Assembly (NCBI GenBank): GCA_025403435.1
Contig: CM046330.1
Coordinates: 21,536,239 to 21,600,238 of the forward strand
From: Artocarpus heterophyllus
Lineage: Eukaryota > Streptophyta > Magnoliopsida > Rosales > Moraceae
Direction of reading: 5' to 3'
Length of the DNA: 64,000 nt
A program made the translations under genes and the position numbers. Shown here in pieces: positions 36,400 to 48,243 of the stretch. The notes under the pieces are model-generated. The model searched no databases and was not told the origin of the DNA. It saw only the letters and a list, made by a program, of their open reading frames with translations. Position 1 is the first letter of the stretch, and each line of letters starts with the position of its first letter.

Positions 36400-36590
36400 G
36401 CAAGAAAGTGGGCCACACATTCCTTGTGCCAGAGGTATAAGTAGCAAGTGAAGCTGCACAAATACCCCTAGATGCCATGCGCTCGGCCACACATGGTGGA
36501 AAGTAACCAAAAATCTTCTTAGACTCGACATCTAACACATGACCGACCTCATCACAGATCACAACGTTGACCCCAATCACGATAGTTTAC
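36400..36590 (-). pseudogene. RNase H-like (LINE/RVT_3-type) fragment
   Basis: Minus-strand translation from about 36580 gives IGVNVVICDEVGHVLDVESK, then KIFGYFPPCVAER. It resembles the plant RNase H-like pattern GxGxVIRDxxGxVxxAxSxxxxGxFxPxxAE found in LINE-type retrotransposons and related single-domain proteins. Only about 45 residues are convincing. Neither reverse transcriptase nor the rest of the fold is nearby. Confidence 0.5.
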
Positions 36591-36591
36591 T

Positions 36592-37181
36592 TTTGCAACG
36601 ATTCAAAATTAACGTATAGTTTTTGAATAATTCTAAAATACAAGCTGAAACATTTTTTTTTTTTTTGAGGATTTGTTAATGCTCGGGCAAAAAGTTAAAA
36701 CCCTCTTAAATATATTAGCCTAAATTTAGTTTATTTGTTTTGCTCAGAAGCCTTTTTTTTTTTTTTTTTTTTCTATTTTGGCAATAGTAATTGCTTTGTA
36801 CTTCGAGTTCACTCTGTGCCACATGACTGAAACCAAGCACATCTTAATGACTCTCCGCTTAAAAAATCGAGGACCTTTATAGATAGTGTATATTTTGAAA
36901 CCGTTAGATCTAATCAAAATTATTTTTTTTTTACAAATCTGGTAGCTGAAAGATTCATACCCACAAGTTAGAAATCTTCTTTTGTTCCCACAATAAAAAT
37001 TGCCCAAAAACAAACACATAAAATAACGCATACATTTCATGACTGGAGTCAACTTATAGTATTGCATATTGTAATACTAATCATTGAAGTACAAGGTTTA
37101 CATTCGAAAAAAAAAAATGTTTACTATACATAGGAAATGAAACACAAACAACAGAATTGAATTTTCAGCTTGATCAATAGA
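36592..37181. other. AT-rich intergenic DNA
   Basis: No gene is seen. A T run of about 22 bp lies at 36750-36771. Confidence 0.5.
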
Positions 37182-37321
37182 ATGTTTGACAAATAAGTCT
37201 AAACTCAAAAACTGTAACATAGTAAAATTTTATATTATAGCATATTTTTATTTTACATCATGTAAAAATTTTATATTGTTTACGGTTCAAATTTATGAGT
37301 TTGAACTCATTTACCAATTAT
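37182..37321. mobile_element. Inverted-repeat MITE candidate (~140 bp)
   Basis: The left arm (TTTGACAAATAAGTCTAAAC, then TCAAAAACTG) pairs imperfectly with the reverse complement of the right arm (ATTGGTAAATGAGTTCAAAC, then TCATAAATTTG). The centre is AT-rich. No target duplication was resolved. Confidence 0.55.
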
Positions 37322-38723
37322 ATGCTTAAGTATGCATCAGAGTTACGATACAACTAGTCTTTTATGGTCTTTTTTTCTTTTTGTTAATAAGTGGTCTTAT
37401 TGTACAACTAGTCTTTTATGGTCTTATTGGCGTCATATAATGGGAAATTCGAACTAAATAGTTGAATTTTGAACTCTTATTGTCAGTAGGAACCCAACAA
37501 AAGAATTAACGGTCTAGATTTTCTTTCATCATAATCTAATGCTTGAAATTGCATTGCGTGGGGCAGGACCATAAATAACTGGTCGTACTGCATTTCAATT
37601 CATATGCATGAGTGGTACACAAAACTGACCAAGAGTCACAAAGCAAAGATGATATGTTGGTGGGTGAAGCAACCCACAACCTGCAGTTGTTGAGGAGTAC
37701 ATAGCGGCAGCTATTTTGTGAAAAGAATGAAAGCTAAGTGTTATTTTGACTAGGAAATCTTACTTGTTATATTCATTAAGAATTAACCCATGATCATTAT
37801 TTAATTTTCTATTTTTTTGGCATGTTTTAGACAGAGAAATTTTTGTCCAAACTAGGCATACCACCTAATTATCTTATGCTTAATGAATTAATAAAATTAT
37901 TTCAGCTTCTAGACTTAAGGAGTTGGTTGCTTATCAAAAAATTTGTAATCCATACTTTGAAGCAAATGTCAAAATTAAAAATTGGCATAACACCTAATCA
38001 TACGGTTATCAAATCAAATAAATTCAAAGGCAGGGAAGTTGGAAATTCTCATATTAAGCATACAAAGGCTATATAGATGTCAGATGATATAATCATAATT
38101 ATAATGAAGACTGAGTAAAAGTGTCTCCTTCTCTCAACTTTACATACCTTCCACATCTCTATCAACTTTGCAAAATTTATCCGTACTCATTGAATGAAAG
38201 TACATAAAACCACCCCTCTCATTGTTAGTTAAAAAACATATTTCTGAGATTTTTTTTCCCCCTGAAAGCACATATTTCTAAGATATCTAATGAGATTTTA
38301 CACCAGAATCAAAGTATATGGAATCTTAATAAAGGCGTTTTTTCTAACACTTGATGTCCTAATATATACAATCTACCATAGTAATAGCTAATTTCTTTTC
38401 TTTTGTTTTTTTTTTTAATAGAAATGGCTGTTGTACTGTTATTTGTTAAAACTCATTTGACCATAGAGTTCGTGAGAGGTTTTGAGATGTATTGCATTCT
38501 GGTAGTAGAGATGTTGAGCTATTACCCCATCCCCCCCGTGGATCCAAAACGTCGTCGCCCCAAAACTTTTACAACAGAAGAATTCAAAGGGTAGTTTCAT
38601 CATTTTATACGTGTCTCAGAAAGGGTGTTTAAGTACCCACATGACATTTCTTAAATATTAAACTAGAATGATACTTTCTCCTTTTTTTTTTTTTAAAAGG
38701 AATCTTTTCTCCTGTGTGACTTT
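37322..38723. other. Intergenic DNA, no recognised gene
   Basis: Two open stretches (37843-38076 and 38403-38594) show no domain I recognise and are not supported as genes. A 21-bp direct repeat (CAACTAGTCTTTTATGGTC) occurs at about 37351 and 37397. Confidence 0.45.
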
Positions 38724-38731
38724 GCTAGACC

Positions 38732-39331
38732 TAGGGGTGGCAAAACGGGTTGGCGGGTCGGGTTCGTGTCGGGTTGGAGTTAATTTTTACAAAATTAGGT
38801 CGACACTAACCCAACCCGTGACCCGAACGGGTTGAGAATTCTCAACCCTAACCCGACCCGTTTTGACACGGGTTGACACTAACCCGACCCGTGTCAACCC
38901 GTTTCTTATGCACAGTGTCAAAAAATAATAACCCGTGACCCGATTTTGACCCGTAACCCGATTATGACCTGCAACTCGCCTCTAACCCGCCCACATTAAT
39001 ATATAAAATATTAAAAAAAAATAAAATTAGAAGAGTTTCATACCACTTCAACAAGAAGATGAGTGATAAGAGAGGTAAGGTTTGATATTTTAAGAGCTTA
39101 TATTATATATGAAATAATATTAATTTTTTAAAAGCTAATTAATTAAATACGGGTCAGAAACGGGTCATTTTCGTGTCAGACGGGTTGACCCGAACACGAC
39201 CCGTTTTTTGACGGGTCAGTTTCGGGTCGACACTAAAATGACCCGTGGTCAAATTTTCCGACACTAACCCGCAAAAAATCGTGTCGGATTCGTGTCGTGT
39301 CGTCGTGTCGCAACCCGTATTGCCGGCCCTA
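38732..39331. mobile_element. hAT-type MITE (600 bp)
   Basis: Perfect 8-bp duplications GCTAGACC lie at 38724-38731 and 39332-39339. Terminal inverted repeats are TAGGGGTGGCAAAACGGGTT on the left and, as reverse complement of the right end, TAGGGCCGGCAATACGGGTT (3 mismatches in 20). The subterminal regions are packed with ACCCG/CGGGT motifs in both orientations, as expected for hAT transposase-binding sites. There is no transposase frame. Confidence 0.9.
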
Positions 39332-39399
39332 GCTAGACCGAACAATAGGTACTATTCTTCTGGAAAGAAATTTTGAGGAATGCTACCAAAAACCCCATC

Positions 39400-39520
39400 T
39401 TCAAATTCATGTCACAGATATAAGATATTAAAGTTTTAGATTTATGTAACACAAATAAATTTATTAAAAGTGAACAAAACATAAATCCAAACCCCGAAAA
39501 AATTGTGACATAAATTCAAG
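39400..39520. mobile_element. Inverted-repeat MITE candidate (~120 bp)
   Basis: The left arm TTCAAATTCATGTCACA pairs with the reverse complement of the right arm (CTTGAATTTATGTCACA). A second matched block, GATTTATGT, lies further in on each side. No duplication was resolved. Confidence 0.5.
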
Positions 39521-40049
39521 ACACATGTCACCTTAATTTTCTTTTTTATTTACCCTGCCGTATCGATTGATCTCCCCATAATTTGGACTTACTATTGAGT
39601 TAAATTACCGTGAAGTACTAACTGCAATACACCCGCCAGCCATCGATACATACATACTGTGACTAAAATATCAGGTTTTCATTTCAATTTTTAATCCTCT
39701 CCTCTTTTTGGCTGCTTTCATCGAAATTACCTCTTTTCATTTTTTGGTCGCAACACACTATGAGGATTTTTTTTTTTTTTTGCTCGATAAGGATCCATGC
39801 TTAGGTTCTCAAATAAACGGTGTACATCGCTCTTTTATCAATCACTTAAAAGACCTTTTATATATCAAACAAACGTCATAGAATCATTGATACGTTTTTA
39901 ATAAATATATTGTTCCCAATTTCTACACAGCAAATATACATACATATACATGCATGTATATATATACACACACGGAAAGTCTGTAAAAAATAATTATTAT
40001 TGTTTTTGTTGGATACAGACCTCCAGTTCTTATTAAGAAATTCGTTTTG
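39521..40049. other. Intergenic DNA, no gene seen
   Basis: It contains a TATACATGCATGTATATA palindrome with alternating purine-pyrimidine flanks at about 39936-39975. Nothing else is assigned. Confidence 0.5.
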
Positions 40050-40530
40050 CCATAAATTATAATCCATATTTTATAAAAAATATTATAAAATGTAATTATA
40101 ATATTATAATTATTTTTTATTGTTATAATATATAAAGTATAAATAATAAAATTCAATATAATCTAATTAAAATATTTCAAAACAATTATATTATACTAAT
40201 ATAATGATATATTATATTATATTTCAATAAGTATAATTATAATTATAATTATGCAATACATTATGTAATTATAACGTATAATATAATATAACAGATAATA
40301 ATATTGCAATTATAATATCATATTAATATTTAATTATTTTAATATATCATAACAATATTAATAATATAATATGTTACAGTAATATAATATAATAAAAATA
40401 ATAAAATAATATTATATTATTATAATTATGATATTATTAATTCCAATATTACAACTATATTATACCATAAGATATAATTATAATATAATATATTATATTA
40501 ATTATACTGTAGTTATTAATATAATTATAA
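40050..40530. repeat. AT-island of TATAAT-like repeats
   Basis: About 480 bp is made almost only of A and T, dominated by irregular TATAAT/ATTATA permutations on both strands. There is no clean unit length. It is low complexity with high hairpin potential. Confidence 0.85.
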
Positions 40531-40857
40531 TTTCAAGGGTAATTATGAAAAAAAACTGACAATGGCTATTCCTCTCGTGCCAAAAAAGAATGACGATTCA
40601 CCTATTTGATGAAAAGTGATTCCATTTTGAATGATTATTTCTTTTTAAAAAACCAATCAAACATCAAAAGCTACATTCTTTTCCTTTCCATCCTTTTCCC
40701 CCAACCAACCGCACCTTAAAGGGGAAAGAACAAGAATGCCCCTCCCAAAAGTAATTTTTTTTTAAACTACCTCCTAAAAGGCTTTTATGAAACAGCCCCT
40801 TTAATTAAAACAATTATTAAAAGTTTAAATTATCCTTCCTTTTCACTCTCTTATGTG

Positions 40858-41720
40858 GTAGATTATTCCAATCATTGAAGCGGGCCGCCAGCGTGAAATT
40901 TGATAAATGTCGAAATGAAAGTTGTCATATTATGTTTTTTTAATTTTCAACCAAAATAAATACCAAACCTTTTCAATAGCCAGCGGGCCATCAACGTCGA
41001 ATTTGCCAGATTCTCTTACTGTTTATTTTCAACAAAAAAGCCAACAATCGTCTTCGGTCACCAGCAGGGGCCACCAAAGTAGAATTTAGCAATTGTCAAA
41101 GCAGAACAAGCAAGATTATCTTATTTTTTATTATCAACAAAAATACTTGCTAGTTTCCAATGCCAACAAGACCCGTCAAAGTGAATCTGATAGATGCCGA
41201 AACAAAATCTGCTAGATTATCTTATTTTTTATTAAAAAAAAACTATAACTATCTCCAGTTGCCAGAAGAAGCCACCAGGGTGGAATCAACTAGATGCCAA
41301 AGAATAATATGGTGGATTGTTCTCTTATTTTCAAAAAAAAAAAAAAAAAAACTAACCATCTCCGACTACATGTAGGAGTTGCCATAGTGGAATCTAGCAA
41401 ATATTGAACGGACCTTCTATGGTCGCCAACGTGAACTGCCAACATAGAATTTGGCCACTAGAATGAAATAAGGTAGATGCTAGAGCAAAATTTGCTAGAT
41501 TATCTTCTTTTTTATTTCCAACAAAACCTACCAACCGTCTCAAGTCACCTACGTGGGCCGTCTGATGGAATCAAACAAATGATGAAATGAAATCTGACAG
41601 AATAAGATTTTTTTTACTTTTAACAAAAAAAAAATGCCAACTGTCTCTTGTCCCCGATGTCCACTGCCAAACAAAAATCTAGTAGATGCCAAAACGGAAA
41701 CTACCAAACGTCGGAGAGAA
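40858..41720. repeat. Degenerate ~103-bp tandem array
   Basis: A block of the form GATTATCTTATTTTTTATT, followed by AACAAAAA, CCAACNGTCTCNGGTCNCCA and a GAATCTAGCAGATGCCAAA-like part, recurs. Anchors occur near 40918, 41010, 41113, 41215, 41314, 41498 and 41601, with intervals mostly 92-103 bp and one double interval. Divergence between units is high, so the array is old. No coding frame passes through it. Confidence 0.7.
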
Positions 41721-42215
41721 ATTTTGTAGATTACAAAATCAATAGAAAAGAGAAGGTAAAAAAATTACTTAAAACATACCAAAACACCAATTATAAAAAG
41801 ATTTACAAATAATTCACACTGAATACCTGATATCAAAAAATTCCATTAAAAAAGACACGATTTAAAAATATCACGTTAAAAAAAATTAGAAAAAGATTAA
41901 AAAGAGAAAGCACCACAACGACCAATGAATAGTTGTTGTTTCAGCAACATCAAGAACAGAAGGTTTCTAAATAACCTCTAGAGCATAAAATCTGCACAAA
42001 AAAAGACAATGACAGGTATTATTGAGCCAAATAGAAGAGAATCATCTTGTGTGCTTAATGATGACCGATGACCAAAAAAAAATAATACTTCAGAGATGCT
42101 GAAAGCACAGTCCATCAAATTAAACTTTAGCATACCAAAATAGCAAAACGACTCTCAAAGCAACCATAAACATCCTCCTAAATGATAAAGGATGAATCAC
42201 CATAAAGTCTTGAAC
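41721..42215. other. A-rich intergenic DNA
   Basis: No gene or repeat unit is recognised. Confidence 0.5.
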
Positions 42216-44696
42216 TGTGACACCTATTATTTTCTTAACAGGTAATATGGTAATTAAATTAATTATTAGTATGCTAACTAAAATTTATTTCATCTAAAAT
42301 CTATTTCATCCTATTTATTTATATCTATTTCAAAATTTTCTAAAATTTTTTTATATCTCTTTAGTAAATTTACCGAAACGCTCTTGGAACATCAAATTAA
42401 TTACTAAAATGCCATTTGGCATTATATAAACTAAAGTCTCCGAAGGAGACATAATGCACTTAATGCTTCACCTACTTGTCTCCCACTTCCCATTATTTTC
42501 CTTCAATCAGGCCCTCTAACAAAGAAAACCATACATTCATTTTCTTTTCTCCGTGCAACACTTATCTTTCCCTTTCTCCTTGAAATGTCTTCCTCTCATT
42601 CTCTTCCTCTTCTTCCTTTTTCTGCTCTCCAAACTTGAGAAACCCAGTTCCATGTCGTTCAAAAGTTTACATGCTAAAGTTGAACTTGAGCTTTAATCTC
42701 TTGAATTGATGACTTAAAGTTTTCAATGAGATTTTAAGGTAAGATTTTAGAAAATTAATCTAGTCTTATCTACCATCTTTACTTTGAAATTGCTCATTTA
42801 TTTTGCTACATAATTTAGATTTTATGGTTTTGAATAAGAAAGTTTAACATAAGCATGTTTTCACCCTTATTTGTAAAAAGGGCTAGAGATATAGTTTGAT
42901 GATGATTTTGGTATAAAACTCATGAAAATATGTTTATTGTGATTATATAATGCAAGCTGTATATTTTGGAATGGTTTTAAGATTTTGAACAAGGATAATA
43001 TGTTTTGGGTTAAAGAAAAATTTGACATTCCATAAACTTTGTAATACCTCTATGGGCAGTGGCTATTTCTTGAAATTCTAGGATTAAATTAAAATGAATT
43101 TTATAAATTGGTTTGCATATTTAAAAAGTAGACATCCTAAGCTTTCTAACGAGCTATCATAAACCTAAATCGGAGTTGTATTTTATTTTTTATGAAATTT
43201 TCAATTTTCAGATTATAAACTAGTAAGCCTGCCAGTTTGTCATGGTATACCAGCTGCTAACCTGAACCAAGAACCCATCTTTGCTCACCACCTAATTCCT
43301 TAATGTCTTGCAACCTTTCCAATATTATCCTAAGTGATTGATGAATCTTATTAGGGACTAAAACATATAGATTACTTGTTTAATTTTATATTGTGTTAAG
43401 ACAAAAATTGTTTACTGTGGTATTCAAAAAAAGATTTGCATAAAGGCTTTAATGGCACACTAATAAGATGGATTTACACATGATTTATTTATGAATGTGG
43501 TTGTATGTTGTGCTTTAGTTTTAATTGTCCTTATGCACACCTTAGGATTAAGGGAGTGTGGAGCTAACGTTAATTGATTCCGAGATTTAAAGATTGTTGA
43601 TAAGCTTGGAAGGTAGGGATTCTATTACTCATATTTTGTGAGATTTTTATGGAATTACAATTGATTGTTTTACCGTAAGATATATATATATATATATATA
43701 TCTATGTTGAACTGCTATTATATGAGTATCACATATGAAACTATGACATGGACTCGTCTTGTATTGTACAGCGAGGAACATAATGAATTGACACATGTTA
43801 TAAATTGAGAAGTATGGTTAGAAAAACTGACTCTATTAATAATGATTGAATATAGAGAAATTGTGAGAAGTGAAAAGGGCGGCGGTTACGTCCTTGGGCA
43901 TGAATACCCTAAAAGGTAAAATAGGGGGAAGGTGATGACGCTTCCTTGGTTTGAAAGTCCTAGAACACACTGTACAGGAATCGACTTGGTGAGGACTCGG
44001 GGCTTGATGTCCCCTCACCGGAACACCCTTGGAATGTTTAGAGGGTGATCAAGCATGCCCATTTGGGTTTCAATGAGTTGAGTAATACTCTATTGAACGT
44101 GGGTACCTAGGAATAATGATGAACTGTAACATTTGTATATATGTATATGTATGAAACTCGGTAATGATTTACTATGGTATCCATAGAATATGATTATAAT
44201 AAATCTCATAATATGGATAATGATGAATATTAAATAACCATGCATGTTTTAATGTGGTAATGATAAAAACCTAAATGTGAGTAATGGTTTTCTCCACCGA
44301 GCATATTGTCGCTCATTCCCTTATATTTTTATCTTTTCAGGACTCACTAAGTGTGAGGTGGCTACGAGAAAAATAATTAAGGAAGCTATGTAGCTATATT
44401 ACATTGGGACTGCTTCAATTGTTAAGAATGTTCTTCATGATAATGTAAGCATCAATTGTTACTTTCTGTGATTGTATTAAAATGTGTTGCGGGTTAAAAT
44501 GATGATGACGACAGTTTATATTATTAAATTTAAGGTGCTACATTAAACTGTGGTTTAATTGTCGTTTATATTTTTATTTTTGATTTGAGAGTTTTCATTT
44601 AAGCCCCAGACAATTTTATTTTTAAGGTTTTACTTTTATTTCTGATTTTTATTTTAATTCATTAAAAACTGTTAACCCCCATATAGGGGCGTTATA
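42216..44696 (+). repeat. Gypsy (chromovirus-like) 5' LTR
   Basis: It starts TGTGACACCTATT and ends GGGGCGTTATA (final C mutated), and is followed 7 bp later by a Met-tRNA PBS. Length is 2.48 kb. A TATATAAA box lies near 42424, followed by a CT-rich segment typical of the R region. A TA microsatellite lies at 43680-43700. Long LTR plus initiator-Met PBS suggests a Tekay-like chromovirus. No gag follows, so the element is truncated or decayed. Confidence 0.72.
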
Positions 44697-44703
44697 GAAT
44701 TTT

Positions 44704-44717
44704 TGGTATCAGAGCCT
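44704..44717 (+). other. Initiator-Met tRNA primer-binding site
   Basis: TGGTATCAGAGCCT lies just inside the LTR end and is complementary to the 3' end of plant initiator-Met tRNA. It is the same PBS class as at 51773, but the adjoining LTR is unrelated. Confidence 0.8.
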
Positions 44718-47489
44718 AGGTTCGATTAACCTAGAGAGTGTAGCACCACTTTAAAAAAAAATTGTTTTTGAGATGGTTTTGAAGCTGAATTTTCATTGTC
44801 ATCATCAAAATGAACCTTCACATTGATTTATACAGTCTAGAAGGATGTAACATGGAAAGGCCCTAGAATGAATATACTAATGGTTATATGAGTACGATAA
44901 TTATATAGAAGGAAAGTATTAATAGTTATGAGGGAATGATAATTACATAGAATGGGTTTATAAGTAGATTACTTATGAGAGATTCGTATAATATTAGGAT
45001 CTATAAGCATATCTAATTCGTATAAAACGATGAGAAATTCGTGTAGATACGAGGATTTAAGAGCCTTTTGTCTCGTGAAAAACAATAAGAAATATAAGGT
45101 TTGATTTATTGATTTTAAAGTTTGGCATAGATATGCCAAATTCTTCGTAATTGATTCAGACCTAAGTAATGATTATGTGTGGATTCGGTGGAACACATAA
45201 GAGTCTCTAACTTTTCTTGAAAGTTCTATTTACTTGAGGAATATGAGATAAGTTAGGAATTCATAGTATTGAATCTTGAGTGAGATAAACGTTAGACTTT
45301 TGATCTGTTGAGACTATGTAAAGGTAAGAATGTATGAATTTCAAGGTTGGAATATTTTGTTACGTACATTGTATTTAAGTGTCTCAGTGAATATTTATGC
45401 ATAGATGCAATGTGAAAATGACCAATAGGAGTTTCCCTAAGTAAATCATAATACTTAAGGCACCTATAATAATTTTGGATAATTACAATAAAAGGTTTAA
45501 CTTCTAGATGTTTAGATGTGAATCTTTTGGTTACCTAAGGTTTTGTTATATGAAGAAATTAAATATTGTATAAGTGGAATTGTGGGGATTGTAGATGTTC
45601 TTAAGTAGTAACATCAAGTGTCTTTGTTCATTGATATGGTCTATGTTGGAAAACATAAATCGTATTGATTTCAAGGTTAGTCACATTCTAAACCCTTGGT
45701 AGTAATGATGATGAATCCATTGATAGATATTGAGTATTAGGGATAACATATTGGTGTATGCATTGTTCAATAAGGTTTTAATTAAAACAAAATTATTTGA
45801 GTTGCTAGAAGATTATGTTGTTATGAAATGATTTTAAATACCATTCAGGAAGATCCTTGATTGTCGTTAAATTAGATTTGTTGTTCATAGTTAACTTTAT
45901 CTATAGTGGGCTTTGAATTGGGTTTAAGATCTATACAAATTGGTTTTCAATTTTATGTTTGTTATTTAACTCATTCTAAATGTGTTAAGGCCCGAAACAA
46001 CCTGACCCTTTTCAACTTAGAACATTTGGGCCTAGTCCAAATCCTAAATCAGTTTGATTCACACTATCTCTCCCACGTGGTCTCTATACGTGTCATCTAT
46101 AGTGGTTTAATTATTGTTTACATATACGTTTACTGTGCATAGGAGCTTATTTCTCTGAGCTCAATTCCTCTCTCTTAATTTGTTATTTTCTCTCTAAATT
46201 GCAAATCCTCTTCTTTTTTCACTAGAAGTTCTTCTTTCCCTCTAAAAGAAGAAGGAATTCTAGGATTCTACAACTTACTATCTCAATTTTTCCTTTCTAT
46301 TTACTCTTCTTTCATCTCATCATGGACTCAAAGTATCAACACCTGAGAAAGTACTTCCTATCACTCTCCTAAAAGATTCTCAGAAAGAAATACAAGGCTA
46401 GAATCACTCGGTTGTGGATTCTTATGCGTTTTGGCATCCCTTGTGATGTGAGAATGTTGATAGAGGGGAAGATCCGTCCGAGTGACTTCAGTCAAGATGT
46501 CGGTTTACCAGGAACGGGTACTAGTCGTAGTGCAATGAAAAGAAGAGTTCGTGTCATCGTGGTCACTTGTAACAAATGTGGAAGATAAAATTGTAACAGT
46601 AAATGTACTTCACCTGGTTATATGTCTACGAATAGAGAGGATAAATAAGGTTTTGTAGGGATGGACTTTCAAAGGAGAACTTGGATAGCATCCATCCTCC
46701 TCTTCACGATCACCCTAGTGGATATGTTCAAGGAGCTATTTTTAAACTCTGGCCTAAATTTTATGCAGAAAGACAACGCCTTAGGAATATGGTATTTCTA
46801 GATCCTGTTTGCCAAGCCATAAGAAAACTGAATGGGGAATAAGTCATCACTCTATAAAGGTTATTTAGTCTTTGCTTATTTGAAACAGTTTTAGCTGATG
46901 TTCAATAGTTTGTGTTTTTCTTTACTTAGAATATTTGCTTTTGTGTTCGAAATAATTGTGATTATTAGATTGATACAGTAAGTGTTAATATCTCATTTAA
47001 TTTATGGTTTTCTTAAATATATATATATATATAATAAAATATATTATCTTATCAGACACGTCACATACGGTACAATAACATGTTTGAATTTTGAAAACTT
47101 ATCCAGATATTTCAAGATTTGTTTCTCAAATTTCAAAAGTTCTACAGTGTTTGTCGTTTATATTGAATCTCTAGACTCAGTGTATATTTGTTAAAAGGTC
47201 TACAGTTGTGTCAAGAGGGTCTTCTGTCAAACTGTTCTCAATTGTCAAAAGTTATACAATTAGAGTCTAATCTTTTTCAAAAAGTGAATCAGATTTTCTG
47301 TAAACTATCAAATACCTTATCTTACTTTCTTATCCGCACAAGATTTTGTTTAAATCTTTAGATTACCTTTTCATTACCTACTCGTCTGTCTCTTTAGCCC
47401 TTTTTGTGTATTCATCGTCCTTAAAATCTCATGTAGAACTCGAAGTCTAAGTGAAGCAGACATTAAGCAATCACTTATATAAACCAAAT
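44718..47489. other. Decayed internal/intergenic region
   Basis: No gag, protease or RT is recognised after the PBS. A CT-rich stretch lies at 46150-46310. A short broken plus-strand stretch at about 46560-46620 reads VTCNKCGR, a stop, then NCNSKCTSPG. It could be a lost zinc knuckle of a MULE transposase or other TE protein; this is weak. Nothing resembling introns or exons of the LOG homologue is seen upstream of 47490. Confidence 0.4.
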
Positions 47490-48243
47490 ATGTCTACCTC
47501 CCAGTCCACCAAGAAAATAAAGAATGTTTGTGTCTTTTGTGGTTCCAGCCTTGGAAAAGATAAAGCCTATTTAGAAGCTGCAAAACACTTAGGGCAAGTC
47601 CTAGCACGCAAGAAGATTAACATAATCTATGGGGGTGGTAGTATAAAAATAATGAAAAATATGACGCTAGCAGCTAGGTCTAGTGACGCTACAGTTGTAG
47701 GAATTTGGCCTCATATTCTAGTTGAAGGAAACCTTTATAAGGAAACCATAAGTAAGGGAAAATATGACGCTAGCAGCTAGGTCTAGTGACGCTACAGTTG
47801 TAGGAATTTGGCCTCATATTTTAGCTGAAGGAAACCTTTATAAGAAAACCATAGGTAAGGGAAAAGGAGTTAGGAGCATCCCTAGAAATTTTAAAGCCAT
47901 AATCAATAATTTTGATGCTTTTATAGCATTCCCTGGTGGTCTAGGTACTCTTGAGGAAATATTCGTAGTTGATTGTGAGCAATTATTGGGCTTTCATTCC
48001 AAACCATTGGGACTACTGAATGTAAATGGTTTTTATGATGGTCTTTTGAAATTTCTAGATTACGCTGTGGAAGAAAACATCATTGCAAAATCGAAGAGAC
48101 AAATCTTTGTTACTGCTTCAACAGTTGAGGAATTGATAGATAAGATGCAAATCATACATCCAGAATCCGACAGTGCAACATCCAAGCTTGAATGGGAAAG
48201 GGAAAGCCGGGAGCAACCAATTGGTTTGAGTCTCCATCTGTAA
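47490..48243 (+). pseudogene. LOG-like cytokinin phosphoribohydrolase, frameshifted
   Basis: LOG enzymes release active cytokinin bases from cytokinin riboside 5'-monophosphates in the cytosol. Here ATG 47490 (MSTSQSTKKIKNV) opens a frame with CVFCGSS and IIYGGGSIKIM, the nucleotide-binding start of the family. After a frame change come DAFIAFPGGLGTLEE (about 47914-47958, the family's PGGxGTxxE signature), KPLGLLNVNGFYDGLL and FLDYAVEENII. The TAA is at 48241-48243. A 103-bp tandem duplication (47661-47763 and 47764-47866) shifts the frame, so the first frame ends at 47778. Without it the length would fit the family. No introns interrupt it, whereas plant LOG genes usually have several, so a processed retrocopy is likely. 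GGGSxGLMG is altered to GGGSIKIMK. A solo LTR starts 172 bp downstream. Confidence 0.85.
47661..47866 (+). repeat. 103-bp direct tandem duplication in LOG homologue
   Basis: The two copies begin ATGACGCTAGCAGCTAGG at 47661 and 47764. I count about five differences between them, so the duplication is recent relative to the other decay. Because 103 is not a multiple of three, it shifts the reading frame. Confidence 0.92.

Noticed and set aside
37843..38076. 77-codon open frame as a possible host gene
   Set aside because: There is no recognisable domain, it is AT-rich, and there is no gene structure around it.
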